Positions 42,344-50,620 are shown, numbered from the stretch's first letter. The stretch: 64,000 bases of DNA from JAZKDW01 sp040387375 (GCA_040387375.1 JAZKDW010000046.1:62001-126000); one strand, 5' to 3'. The notes: generated from the letters alone by a model not told the origin. Translations and numbers: made by a program.

Positions 42344-43612
42344 ATGCCTGCATCGGCGAACGCAAACGCGAAGTTCGAACCACGTCCGACGGCTGGACTG
42401 CGTGGCGCTTCTTGGAATGTCGAGCGGCTGCCCGCCGGCATGCACACGACGGTGACGACCGTCGTGACCGCAGATGGCGCCCAGGTTACCGGCTATCTGC
42501 ACGCGCGCGGCGGCGAGCGTGTTGTGGTCATGATCATGCATCCGCGCGAATTGCTGGTGACGCATTACCTTGTGCCCTATATCGTTGCGGCCGGATTCGC
42601 CTGCTGGGTGCAAGGCCCGCGCACCGTGGGCAACGACCTGCGGCTGGAACATGAGCTTGCACTGCTGGATGTGGCGGCCGGCATGGAATGTCTGCGCGGC
42701 CTCGGCTTCGACAAGATTGTCTTGCTCGGGAACTCCGGCGGCGCCGGGCTTTTTGCCTTCTACAACCAGCAAGCGCTGCTGGAACCGGCGCGGCGGATTA
42801 CACGCACGCCGGGTCTGCGTCCAACCAGGCTGGACCAGGCAAGCATGGTGCCCGCCGACGGCTTCATTTTCGTCGCACCGCATCCCGGCCAGGGACAATT
42901 GCTGCTCAATTGCATCGATCCCTCGGTCACGTCCGAAGCCGAGCCGCTCGGCATCGACGCCGGCCTCTATCCATTCAGCGCCGCCAATGGTTTTCGGCCA
43001 CGGCCTGAAAGCGCAAGCTACAGCCCGGCCTTCATCGAGCGCTACCGCACTGCACAGCGTGAGCGGGTGGCCCGCATCGATCAGGCGGCAAAAAAAATGA
43101 TTGCGGACCGGCAGGCGGCGCGCGCGCGAAGCAAAGCGGGAGGCAATCAGGACGACGCGATGGAAGGCGGGTTCAATGCCGTGTTTACGGTATGGCGCAC
43201 GGATGCCGATCCGCGCTGTTTCGACCTCACGCTCGATCCGTCCGACCGGCGCTGGGGCACCGTATGGGGAAGCGACCCCGTCATGTCCAACCTCGGCAGT
43301 GTTGGCTTCGGACGCGTCTGCACCGCCGAAAGCTGGCTGTCGACCTGGTCCGCGCTGTCATCCAACGCGTCGTTCGCCCGCTGCGGCGCTGCGATCGAAC
43401 AGCCAACCCTGATGCTGTATTACACCGGCGACAACACGGTGTTTCCTTCCGATGCGGATGCGATCTTCGATTCGATCGGCGCCGCGGACAAGCAGCGCCA
43501 GGACATCAAGGGCAATCATCACGGCCATGCGCTGGAAGCGGGCGCGGCGCTGCCGCAGGACATCGCCGGCGCCAGCATCGCGGCGTGGCTGGGTGAGCGT
43601 TTTCCAGTCTGA
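42344..43612 (+). CDS. Alpha/beta hydrolase, pathway-associated
   Basis: This 422-residue hydrolase has a nucleophile elbow GNSGGAG (about residues 132-138, Ser nucleophile) and a C-terminal GNHHGHAL with the probable catalytic His. The Asp is likely in YTGDNTVFPSDAD. The protein is longer than a minimal alpha/beta hydrolase, with a large insertion (about 185-300) that could form a lid. Start at ATG 42344 follows TGGAG; the frame from 42287 lies within the control region. Co-location with a CoA ligase and aryl-CoA hydroxylase suggests an ester or thioester hydrolase, but the substrate is unknown. Confidence 0.8.
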   Translation: MPASANANAKFEPRPTAGLRGASWNVERLPAGMHTTVTTVVTADGAQVTGYLHARGGERVVVMIMHPRELLVTHYLVPYIVAAGFACWVQGPRTVGNDLRLEHELALLDVAAGMECLRGLGFDKIVLLGNSGGAGLFAFYNQQALLEPARRITRTPGLRPTRLDQASMVPADGFIFVAPHPGQGQLLLNCIDPSVTSEAEPLGIDAGLYPFSAANGFRPRPESASYSPAFIERYRTAQRERVARIDQAAKKMIADRQAARARSKAGGNQDDAMEGGFNAVFTVWRTDADPRCFDLTLDPSDRRWGTVWGSDPVMSNLGSVGFGRVCTAESWLSTWSALSSNASFARCGAAIEQPTLMLYYTGDNTVFPSDADAIFDSIGAADKQRQDIKGNHHGHALEAGAALPQDIAGASIAAWLGERFPV

Positions 43613-43636
43613 GCGCACGTTATAATCGATCCCATC

Positions 43637-44410
43637 ATGCCCCGACGTCCATCAGAAATTTCCAAGCCGACAATCAAGAAAACAGCGGGCCGCCGTCCAG
43701 GCCGGCCGGTCGGCGCCGATAGCGGCGCCCTCGATCGTCCGACCGTTTTGTCGGTGGCGCTGCAACTGACCAAGACCGTGCCCCTGGCAGATTTATCGGT
43801 GGTCTATCTGGCACGCGAACTTGGCGTCACGCCGGGGCTGATTCATTATTATCTTGGCGGACGCGGACCGCTGACTTCAGGCGTGATGAATGCGTTCTGG
43901 CGTGAGTTGATCGAAAGCTGGCCGCGCGAAGACACGGACTGGAACCAGAATCTGGAGAACGTGGCCAACGCGCTTTATCGCGCCCTGCTGCGCTATCCCG
44001 GCATTGCGGTCTATGTCGCTTCGCACAACCGTTATCGCATGGTGCAGGATGTGCGCGAAGGCGAAACCGACTACGGCATCCTGTTCTTCGAAAAATTCAC
44101 GACCACGGTCAGGCAGGCGGGTTTTGACGCCATGCGCACCGCGGTGTATGCACATCTGGTGGTGGAACTGGTGACCTCTTATGCGCATGCAACGGTGGCC
44201 CGCCGCTGGCCCGGCCAGCACAGTGAATTCCTCAATGAAAAGCTGGCGCAACTCGATCCGCACGCTTTTCCGAGCACACATTTTGTGCGCGAGAGCCTGA
44301 CCAGCCTGAATGCGTCGGACGCGTTTTCAATGGGATTGCATCTGATGCTGCAGGCGCTGGCGGCAGACCGCGAAAATAGACGTAAACATTCCGCGGCGCC
44401 ACCCAGGTAG
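43637..44410 (+). CDS. TetR family transcriptional regulator
   Basis: This 257-residue protein has a basic Pro/Lys/Arg-rich extension, a TetR N-terminal DNA-binding domain (about 35-80) with LADLSVVYLARELGVTPGLIHYYLGGR as helices 2-3, and a helical ligand-binding domain. It starts 24 nt after the hydrolase stop, so the two are probably one operon. It is the likely regulator of the divergent ligase operon through the palindrome at 42177-42194. A perfect TATAAT at 43621-43626 could provide an extra, almost leaderless promoter. Confidence 0.9.
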   Translation: MPRRPSEISKPTIKKTAGRRPGRPVGADSGALDRPTVLSVALQLTKTVPLADLSVVYLARELGVTPGLIHYYLGGRGPLTSGVMNAFWRELIESWPREDTDWNQNLENVANALYRALLRYPGIAVYVASHNRYRMVQDVREGETDYGILFFEKFTTTVRQAGFDAMRTAVYAHLVVELVTSYAHATVARRWPGQHSEFLNEKLAQLDPHAFPSTHFVRESLTSLNASDAFSMGLHLMLQALAADRENRRKHSAAPPR

Positions 44411-44484
44411 TCACGCTCCAATTATCAAACTGCACGCTGACGGATGTGCGCGCACCTACCCATGCATTTCCGATCGCCGGCAAA

Positions 44485-45507
44485 TCAGGTGCTCTCCCGA
44501 TGCAGCAGCTCGAATCCGAGGTCGATGGTATTTGACGGCACCGGCACATCCCGCAGCATTAGCAGCAGCGTTTCAGCGACCCGGCGGCCGGTCTCGTAGC
44601 GCGGAATCCGGAGGGCCGTCAACGATGGCTTCAATTCGGCGGCGAGGTCATCGTCGTCGTAACCGGCAATCGCAATGCGGCCCGGCACCGGCACGCCACG
44701 ACGGTTGCATTCGAGCAGCGCACCGCCGGCCAACGCGTCGCCTCCAAAGAATACGGCGTCGACCAAGGGATGCTCTTCGAGCAGTTGGGATATGACCTGC
44801 GCTCCGCCGCCCAGCCCAGCCGGCGCCTCGATGATCGGGCCGGATTTCTCGGCGATACCAGCCTCTTTCAGCGCTTCAAGATAGCCACGCAGACGTTCGG
44901 CGACGCGCTCATTCTGGCGCATGCGGCCGACGAATGCAATGCATCGATAACCGCGTTCGATCAAATGCCGGGTCATCGCAAAAGCGGCGTCGAAATTCGA
45001 ATAACCGACGGCGGTGTCGATCGGTTTCGGCGCGAGATCGCCGGTTTCGATGACTGGGATACCCGACTGCGCCAGCAACTGCCTGCAGGCATCGGTATGT
45101 TCTGTATTGTGCAGCAGGATGCCGCGCGGGCGTTGCGCCAGGAATGCGGCAACGATCCGTTCTTCCCCAAGCAGGCTTTCACCGCTGGTGCCGAGCATCA
45201 GATGCAGGCCGCTCGGGCTGAGGACATCAGAGAACCCCTGGATCATTCTTCCCAGGAAATGATGGGTGATGCTGGGAATGATGGCCGCGACCAGATTGGT
45301 TTGGCGCGACCGCAAGCTCCCCGCCACGCCATTGGGCACATAGTCGACCTGCTTGATCGCCGCCGCGATTTTTTTCCGCGTTTCCGGAGCGACCGAATCG
45401 GGGTTGCGCAGCGCTCGGGAAACCGTAATCTGTGACACACCCGCAGTGGCCGCGACGTCGGCCATGGTTGCGAGTCTGGTTTTGGCGGACTGCCGATTTC
45501 CATTCAT
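44485..45507 (-). CDS. LacI/GntR-type transcriptional regulator
   Basis: This 340-residue repressor has a LacI helix-turn-helix at the N-terminus (MADVAATAGVSQITVSRAL, about 15-33), the hinge region VPNGVAGSLRSRQ, and a periplasmic-binding-protein-like effector domain (AAIIPSITHHFLG onward). Start at ATG 45507; a longer frame from 45564 has no support. It is divergent from the Bug-aldolase-LeuCD genes and reads towards the TetR gene. The perfect palindrome in front of the divergent operon is of the GntR/LacI operator type, so this protein is probably its repressor. Confidence 0.92.
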   Translation of the reverse strand: MNGNRQSAKTRLATMADVAATAGVSQITVSRALRNPDSVAPETRKKIAAAIKQVDYVPNGVAGSLRSRQTNLVAAIIPSITHHFLGRMIQGFSDVLSPSGLHLMLGTSGESLLGEERIVAAFLAQRPRGILLHNTEHTDACRQLLAQSGIPVIETGDLAPKPIDTAVGYSNFDAAFAMTRHLIERGYRCIAFVGRMRQNERVAERLRGYLEALKEAGIAEKSGPIIEAPAGLGGGAQVISQLLEEHPLVDAVFFGGDALAGGALLECNRRGVPVPGRIAIAGYDDDDLAAELKPSLTALRIPRYETGRRVAETLLLMLRDVPVPSNTIDLGFELLHREST

Positions 45508-45662
45508 TACTACTCCACTTGCAGATGCGATGAGGGGGTGAGTCGCCCGTGTGTAACTCACCATTAATCGGTGCTGGCGAAGTTACATGGAACCGGGAGC
45601 GAAGGGTGCCTGATGCCCGCTTTTACGTCAATCTTATTCTATTCACGACACTTACGGAATCG

Positions 45663-45713
45663 TTGACAAACAAAAATGTTATCGATAACATCGACAATGA
45701 CAACGATAACATT
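45663..45713 (+). promoter_or_regulatory. Promoter with two GATAAC operators
   Basis: A perfect -35 TTGACA (45663-45668) and a TAACAT -10-like box (45686-45691) are 17 bp apart. A perfect 16-bp palindrome ATGTTATCGATAACAT (45676-45691) lies between and over them. A second, imperfect copy centred on the same GATAACATT half lies at 45696-45713, 21 bp downstream, which is two helical turns. The sequence closely resembles GntR/LacI-family operators. Repression by the divergent LacI protein is the simple reading. The gene it serves starts at 45782. Confidence 0.8.
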
Positions 45714-45781
45714 GAGGAATTAGACGCTGTAAGACCATACGTAGCAGTAGTGCCCATATAAAAAATATCAAAGGAGACCTC

Positions 45782-46768
45782 ATGAAAATTATTGTTGCCA
45801 TTGCGACCCGCCTGCACGTAGCCATCCCGTGCCTGGCCCTGCTCGGGGCCGGTCCTGTTCAAGCGCAAACCTATCCGGACAAGCCGGTACGGCTGGTCAT
45901 CTCGCAGGCGCCGGCCTCCAGCGCGGACAATCTTGCGCGTTATCTCGGCGCCCGCCTGACGGCGGGCTGGGGTCAACAGGTAATTGTCGAAAACAAGCCG
46001 GGCGCAAACGGCATCATCGGCCTTGATTACGTGGCCAAGGCACGTGCCGACGGCTACACCCTGGCCTTGTCAGCGCCAAGCTCGATGACGATCAATCAGT
46101 TTGTCTACAAGAAAATGCCGTTCAAGCCACTCGAGGATTTTGCCGGAGTGACGCAACTCACGTCGGTGTCGTTCGCGTTGCTGGTCAATCCATCCTTGCC
46201 GGTGAAGTCGGTGCAAGATCTGGTCGCATTGGCCAAGCAGCGTCCGGGCGCGCTCAACTACAGCTCCCCGGGTATTGGCAACCTCGGCCACCTGGCTGCC
46301 GAACTGCTCTCGGTGTCGGCCGGCATCAAGATGCAGCACGTCCCGAACAAGGGCGATACGCCCGCGCTTCTCGACGTGATGACTGGGCAGACCCAACTGA
46401 TGTTCGTCACTCTGCCGGCCGCCTTGCCCCATATCCGTTCTGGCAAGCTGCGCCTGCTGGCGGTGGCGGGCAAGACACGGATCGACGGATTCCCCGACAC
46501 ACCGACGATTGCGGAGTCGGGATTTCCGGACGTTGTGGTCGAGGGCTGGACCGGAGTTGTGGTGCCAACCGGTACCCCACCTGATGTCATCAGCAAGCTT
46601 CAGAAAGATTTCGCCACTGTGCTGGCCAATCCTGAAGTCCGCACTTATCTCGCCGGACAAGGCCAGAGCGTCGTCGCCAGCACCTCCGAGAGCTACAAGG
46701 AGTTCATGCGCCTCGAAGCGCTGAAATGGTCGAAAGTGGTCACGGCAATCAATCTGACGGTCGATTGA
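45782..46768 (+). CDS. Bug/TctC family periplasmic binding protein
   Basis: This 328-residue extracytoplasmic receptor belongs to the tripartite tricarboxylate transporter group. It has a signal peptide (cleavage near VQAQ), then YPDKPVRLVISQAPASSADNLAR, the VIVENKPGANGIIG motif and GYTLALSAPSS, all Bug hallmarks. Bug proteins mostly bind carboxylic acids such as dicarboxylates, nicotinate or amino acids. No TctA/TctB membrane subunits are in the window, which is common for Bug genes in Burkholderiales. AGGAGA precedes the ATG. It is the first gene of the LacI-controlled operon. Confidence 0.92.
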   Translation: MKIIVAIATRLHVAIPCLALLGAGPVQAQTYPDKPVRLVISQAPASSADNLARYLGARLTAGWGQQVIVENKPGANGIIGLDYVAKARADGYTLALSAPSSMTINQFVYKKMPFKPLEDFAGVTQLTSVSFALLVNPSLPVKSVQDLVALAKQRPGALNYSSPGIGNLGHLAAELLSVSAGIKMQHVPNKGDTPALLDVMTGQTQLMFVTLPAALPHIRSGKLRLLAVAGKTRIDGFPDTPTIAESGFPDVVVEGWTGVVVPTGTPPDVISKLQKDFATVLANPEVRTYLAGQGQSVVASTSESYKEFMRLEALKWSKVVTAINLTVD

Positions 46769-46825
46769 TAAACGCATCGCACATCTGACAGGAATTAACC
46801 AACCACTCTACGAGAGGGACAAGTC

Positions 46826-47575
46826 GTGGCAACAATAAACAAAGTCAAACAGGCGATCCAGAACAAGACCAAGGCGTACGGTATGGTGCTGACCTGGCCA
46901 TCGCCACAGATCATCGAACTGGTCGGCACACTCGGTTTCGATTACGTCCAGATCGATGGCGAGCATGGCGCTTTCGACCTTGTCGACGTTGAAGAGGCCT
47001 GCCGCACCGCGGAGCTGGTCGGCCTGACCCTGATTGCGCGGGTCCCCAACATCGAATCGAGCACCATCAACCAGTTTCTCGATCGTGGCGTGCAGGGCAT
47101 CATCGGACCGCATATATCGAACAAGGCGGACGCTGAACAACTGGTGCGGGCCTCCTGCTTCGGGCCGATGGGCGAACGTTCGTTCGGCGGCGGTCGCGGG
47201 GTGCATTTTGGCCTGCGCAAGAACGACCGGCCCGGCTACTACGCGGAAGCAAACCGCCAGATGCTGGTGGGCGCAATGCTGGAAGACCGTGCGTCGATGG
47301 ACAATCTGGACGACATCATGGCGGTCCCCGGCATCGATTTTTTCTATATCGGCATGAATGATTTTTCTCAAGGTCATGGCTATCCGGGCGGCGCCGACGC
47401 ACCCGAGGTGCTCAAGGCGCGCGCCGAAGCATTCGAACGCGTGCATGCGGCGGGGAAATTGATGCGCGAAGACTTCATCGTCGAGACTACCTCCATCGAA
47501 ATGATCATCAACGGGGCAAAAAAAGTGACCGACAAACGTAGCCAGGATCGCGAAGCGGCAAAGGGAGGGAAGTGA
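46826..47575 (+). CDS. HpcH/HpaI family class II aldolase
   Basis: This 249-residue metal-dependent pyruvate aldolase of the HpcH/HpaI/citrate lyase superfamily starts with GTG 46826. The substrate and metal region VQIDGEHGAFDL (about residues 36-47), LIARVPNIESS with the catalytic Arg, GVQGIIGPHISNKADAEQLV, and PGIDFFYIGMNDFSQ follow the family layout. Members cleave 4-hydroxy-2-oxo acids or, in some, malate-like hydroxy acids. Its stop shares one base with the next ATG. Presence beside a LeuCD hydratase suggests hydration followed by aldol cleavage. Confidence 0.85.
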   Translation: MATINKVKQAIQNKTKAYGMVLTWPSPQIIELVGTLGFDYVQIDGEHGAFDLVDVEEACRTAELVGLTLIARVPNIESSTINQFLDRGVQGIIGPHISNKADAEQLVRASCFGPMGERSFGGGRGVHFGLRKNDRPGYYAEANRQMLVGAMLEDRASMDNLDDIMAVPGIDFFYIGMNDFSQGHGYPGGADAPEVLKARAEAFERVHAAGKLMREDFIVETTSIEMIINGAKKVTDKRSQDREAAKGGK

Positions 47576-48843
47576 TGGGGATGACTGCTTTTGAAAAAGT
47601 CATGGCGCGCGCAAGCGGCCGCGACACAGTACGGCCGGGCGAGGTGGTGTATCCGTATGCCGACCTGATGTTCATGCACGATGGTCAGGTGGAGGCCACC
47701 AAGAAAGACCTGGACGACATCGGCATCGACCGCCTGTGGGATCCATCGAAAGTGGTATTCGTCACCGACCACGAAGTAATTTATACGACGCCGCGCGCGG
47801 CGCTGCGCGGCCAGCGCATACGCGAGGCAGCCAGGGCCTGGAAAGTCGAGCAGTTTTACGACGTCGGCCAAGGCGGCCACGGCCATATCTTCCCGATTGA
47901 AAATGGCATGGTTGGACCGGGCATGTTCATCTTTGCCAATGACATGCATTGCACTAATTTTGGCGCGGTGGGCGCAGTCGCGCTGCGTGCCGGCAGTGAA
48001 ATCATGAGCGTGGTCGCCACCGGCACCCTGTGGATCAAGGTGCCGTCATCGATACGCATCACCCTCAAGGGAAAATTGCGCCCCGGCGTTTATGGCCGCG
48101 ACGTGGGTTACAAGCTGGCGCGCATGCTGTCGGAGCAGGCCTTCGGCGTTGACCCGACCTTCCGTGTTATCGAACTTGCCGGCGATCTCGACCAGTTCGA
48201 CCTCGCCACGCGTATTGCACTGTGCAATACGCCCACCGAGATCGGCGTCGCGCATGTATTCATTCCGCCCAATGAAGCAATCGTGGCTGCGTCCTCGCGT
48301 GCAGGCGGGCGGCAGTTCGAGCCGGTCTACAGCGATGCCGATGCGACGTATGAAGCCGAAGGCGTCATCGATCTCTCCGAGCTTGAACCCCAGGTGGCTT
48401 TGCCCGGCGGACCGGAGCGTTCAGTCGACCTTGCGACCGTGCTGGGCAAGCCAATTAACCACGCTTTCATCGGCTCCTGCGGCTCGGGCATGTATGAAGA
48501 CCTGGTGATTGCCGCCGATATCCTGCGCGGCAAGCGTATCGCGGACAATACGCGCCTGGTGATCGTGCCGGGCACGGTCGAGACCGCCCGCCGCATCGGC
48601 GCCAATGGCATGCAAGCGGTATTCCAGGACGCCGGCGCCATCATTCTGCCGCCGGGCTGCGGTCCCTGTGCCGGCGGCAATCTCGGTTCCTTGTCAGCCG
48701 GCGAAGTGTCGATCTCGACCGCCGCGACCAATGGACCGGGGCGCATGGGCGCACGCGACGCGGAAATCTATCTGGGCAGTCCAGCAACGGTTGCCGCATC
48801 GGCCGTCGCGGGTTGCATCGCCGACGCCCGCGCCGTCCTGTAA
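47575..48843 (+). CDS. Aconitase-family hydro-lyase large subunit, LeuC-like
   Basis: This 422-residue protein is homologous to the 3-isopropylmalate dehydratase large subunit. The three 4Fe-4S Cys are in IGSCGSGMYED and PPGCGPCAGG. Other motifs are VFVTDHEVIYTT, HGHIFPIENG and GATNGPGR-like AATNGPGRMG. Context argues against leucine synthesis: no leuA or leuB, and a catabolic LacI operon. Related two-subunit enzymes hydrate maleate or citraconate, such as HbzIJ of gentisate degradation, or dehydrate 2,3-dimethylmalate (DmdAB). The ATG at 47575 overlaps the aldolase stop; a GTG one codon earlier is possible. Confidence 0.88.
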   Translation: MGMTAFEKVMARASGRDTVRPGEVVYPYADLMFMHDGQVEATKKDLDDIGIDRLWDPSKVVFVTDHEVIYTTPRAALRGQRIREAARAWKVEQFYDVGQGGHGHIFPIENGMVGPGMFIFANDMHCTNFGAVGAVALRAGSEIMSVVATGTLWIKVPSSIRITLKGKLRPGVYGRDVGYKLARMLSEQAFGVDPTFRVIELAGDLDQFDLATRIALCNTPTEIGVAHVFIPPNEAIVAASSRAGGRQFEPVYSDADATYEAEGVIDLSELEPQVALPGGPERSVDLATVLGKPINHAFIGSCGSGMYEDLVIAADILRGKRIADNTRLVIVPGTVETARRIGANGMQAVFQDAGAIILPPGCGPCAGGNLGSLSAGEVSISTAATNGPGRMGARDAEIYLGSPATVAASAVAGCIADARAVL

Positions 48844-48872
48844 TTCGATCCAATTGACCCATTGAGGCTGAC

Positions 48873-49421
48873 ATGAATGAAATGAACTGGAAACTATCCG
48901 GTGTGTGCCATAAATTCGGCGACGACATACGGCATGACAATGGCCTGATGCCATTCAAGTACGTGTCCGATCGCGTCTACGATCCGGACGTTCTCATTGA
49001 ACATCTGTGCGAGGATGAGCGTCCCGATTTGCGTAGCCGGGTAAAGGCCGGGGACATTATTGTCGCCGGCAAGAATTTCGGCAAAGGCAAACCGCATGTG
49101 CAGGCGTATATCGCGATGCGCAGGCTGGGCATGGGAGTGCTGTGCGAATCGATGCCATTTCTCACCTATCGCGCCGCGGTCGGATGCGGCCTGCTGTTCC
49201 TCAGTGATTGCGCCGGCGTGACGGAACTGGTTACCGACGGCGACAAGATTGAAGTTGATTTTCTGGCTGGCGATTTCGTTAATCACACTACCGGCGTCAG
49301 CCGGCAGTTCGCTCCCTTGCCGGATGGATTGCGCGACATGGTGGCGCTTGGCGGCACCACGGGGGTACTGCGCAAATGGTGGGAAGAACGGAAAGCTGCG
49401 GAAGCGGCGCTTGCTGTTTGA
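48873..49421 (+). CDS. Aconitase-family hydro-lyase small subunit, LeuD-like
   Basis: This 182-residue swivel-domain subunit pairs with the LeuC-like protein before it. It has the substrate-binding loop VAGKNFGKGKPHVQAY (about 65-80, corresponding to the GxNFGxGSSREHA loop of LeuD) and ALGGTTGVLRKW-like end sequence. The loop differs from LeuD: Lys-Pro-His replaces the Ser-Ser-Arg that binds the isopropylmalate carboxylate, so a different acid is expected. It lies 29 nt after the large subunit and is followed by a terminator. Confidence 0.87.
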   Translation: MNEMNWKLSGVCHKFGDDIRHDNGLMPFKYVSDRVYDPDVLIEHLCEDERPDLRSRVKAGDIIVAGKNFGKGKPHVQAYIAMRRLGMGVLCESMPFLTYRAAVGCGLLFLSDCAGVTELVTDGDKIEVDFLAGDFVNHTTGVSRQFAPLPDGLRDMVALGGTTGVLRKWWEERKAAEAALAV

Positions 49422-49508
49422 GACGGATGCCGGATCAGTAGCCTGAGCATCATGCGGGCGGGAACAGCGTCTACCGCTCCGGCTTGTATAGGTCCGCGAT
49501 AGTTTGCA

Positions 49509-49538
49509 AGAGGCATGGACGCTGTGCCTCTGTTTTTT
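49509..49538 (+). terminator. Rho-independent terminator of the Bug-aldolase-LeuCD operon
   Basis: AGAGGCA (49509-49515) pairs with TGCCTCT (49525-49531) around a 9-nt loop and is followed by G and T6. It lies 88 nt after the LeuD-like stop codon. Confidence 0.88.
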
Positions 49539-49740
49539 CGCAAGGACGATTAAGACTTCGATTATTTCTATCCCACAGTCCCGATTCCTGCTGAGACAGC
49601 GCTTGCAGGCGTCGAACAGCCCGAGAAATTCTTGCTGATCGATCTTCAGATGACCGCCAAGGCTGTGCCGCAACCCGGCAAAATGGTTTCCAGTAACGCC
49701 TTCTTGCGCAATTCGATAATTTCAGCCCATTACCAGCACA

Positions 49741-49832
49741 TTGTGCACAACGAAATTTCCAATAAAACAAAAATCGCCTTTTTAAACGATTTATATGGCT
49801 TTTTTCACCTTTAAATTATTCCTTGTGTACAA
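49741..49832. promoter_or_regulatory. Two TTGTGNACAA sites, candidate GntR operators
   Basis: TTGTGCACAA (49741-49750) is a perfect 10-bp palindrome, and TTGTGTACAA (49823-49832) differs at one centre base. They are 82 bp apart, upstream of the ATG at 49877. The operon encodes a GntR/FCD regulator as its second gene. That class commonly binds TTGTnnACAA-like palindromes, so autoregulation is plausible. Confidence 0.55.
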
Positions 49833-49876
49833 TCGCGCCAGAGATATTTTTTAAATCAAGAATTTCTGGAGCGTTC

Positions 49877-50620
49877 ATGTCTGACTCATTAGGCTTTCGC
49901 AAAAAATTCGCCGTGCTGATTCCATCGACGAATACCAGTGTCCAGCCCGAATTCGACGCGATGCGACCAGTGGGCGTCACGAACCACATCAGCCGCATCA
50001 ACATCCCCAATATTCCGCTGAATAACAATGACGACTTCAATCGTTTGATTGAATTGATCGCGGCGGCCCAAAACGACGCTGTCGACGCGGTGATGTCATG
50101 CGAGCCGGATCGGCTGGTTCTCGGCATCTCTGCTGAAACATTCTGGGACGGCCTCGAAGCGAGCAAACGCCTGGAGAATGAACTCGCGGAGCGAACGGGC
50201 CTGCCGATCTCCATGGGCTCGGAAGCCTGCGGCGCCGCGCTGGATCTGTGGAATGTGAAGACGCTGGCGGTGCTGACGCCTTACCAGCCGGTAGGCGACG
50301 AAAACGTTACCCGCTTTTTTGAAGAGTGCGGTTATACGGTCAAGCGCATCAAGGGTTTGAAATGTGACAGTCCTGTCGCCATCGCCCATGTATCGGAAAA
50401 GCAGCTTGCCGAGGCGCTGCGTGAACTGGATGGCGATGACGTGGATGCCATCATCCAGGTAGGCACCAACCTGGCAATGGCGCGTATTGCGGGTATGGCT
50501 GAAGCCTGGATGGATCGTCCCGTGCTGGCAATTAACACCGCCATTTATTGGCACGCGTTGCGCGCATCCGGCATTACCGACCGCATTTCAGGATTCGGTT
50601 CCCTGCTTGAAAAACACTGA
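49877..50620 (+). CDS. Maleate isomerase / Asp-Glu racemase fold protein lacking the usual cysteines
   Basis: This 247-residue protein has the two-domain fold of the maleate cis-trans isomerase, arylmalonate decarboxylase and Asp/Glu racemase group: AVLIPSTNTSVQPEFDAMRP at the start, VAVLTPY-like LAVLTPYQPVGDENV, and IIQVGTNLAMARIA. Family enzymes use two Cys. By eye the first falls at Ile84/Ser85 (VLGISAETF) and the second at Gly196 (QVGTNL), so both appear replaced. Five Cys exist elsewhere. Start at ATG 49877 follows GGAG; the frame from TTG 49823 runs through the operator. The activity is therefore uncertain. Confidence 0.78.
   Translation: MSDSLGFRKKFAVLIPSTNTSVQPEFDAMRPVGVTNHISRINIPNIPLNNNDDFNRLIELIAAAQNDAVDAVMSCEPDRLVLGISAETFWDGLEASKRLENELAERTGLPISMGSEACGAALDLWNVKTLAVLTPYQPVGDENVTRFFEECGYTVKRIKGLKCDSPVAIAHVSEKQLAEALRELDGDDVDAIIQVGTNLAMARIAGMAEAWMDRPVLAINTAIYWHALRASGITDRISGFGSLLEKH

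Larger units (their letters stand above)
49422..49876. other. 455-nt intergenic region between modules B and C
   Basis: It holds the terminator above, then a frame open from about 49547 to 49814 on the plus strand (ATG only at 49632) and a 99-codon frame on the minus strand. Neither has a ribosome binding site or recognisable family, and I do not call them genes. The last 140 nt are AT-rich and contain two copies of TTGTGNACAA and probably the promoter of the next operon. Confidence 0.6.

Noticed and set aside
43621..43626. Perfect TATAAT just before the TetR gene
   Set aside because: No matching -35 at 16-18 bp, and transcription would start almost at the ATG. It is more likely chance; noted only in the TetR entry.
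47575..49421. Leucine biosynthesis leuCD
   Set aside because: No leuA or leuB nearby, catabolic LacI-controlled context, and an altered substrate loop in the small subunit.
49471..49814. Small open frames on both strands between modules B and C
   Set aside because: No ribosome binding site, no family resemblance, and they cross a terminator or operator sites. They could be decayed remnants, but I cannot support that.
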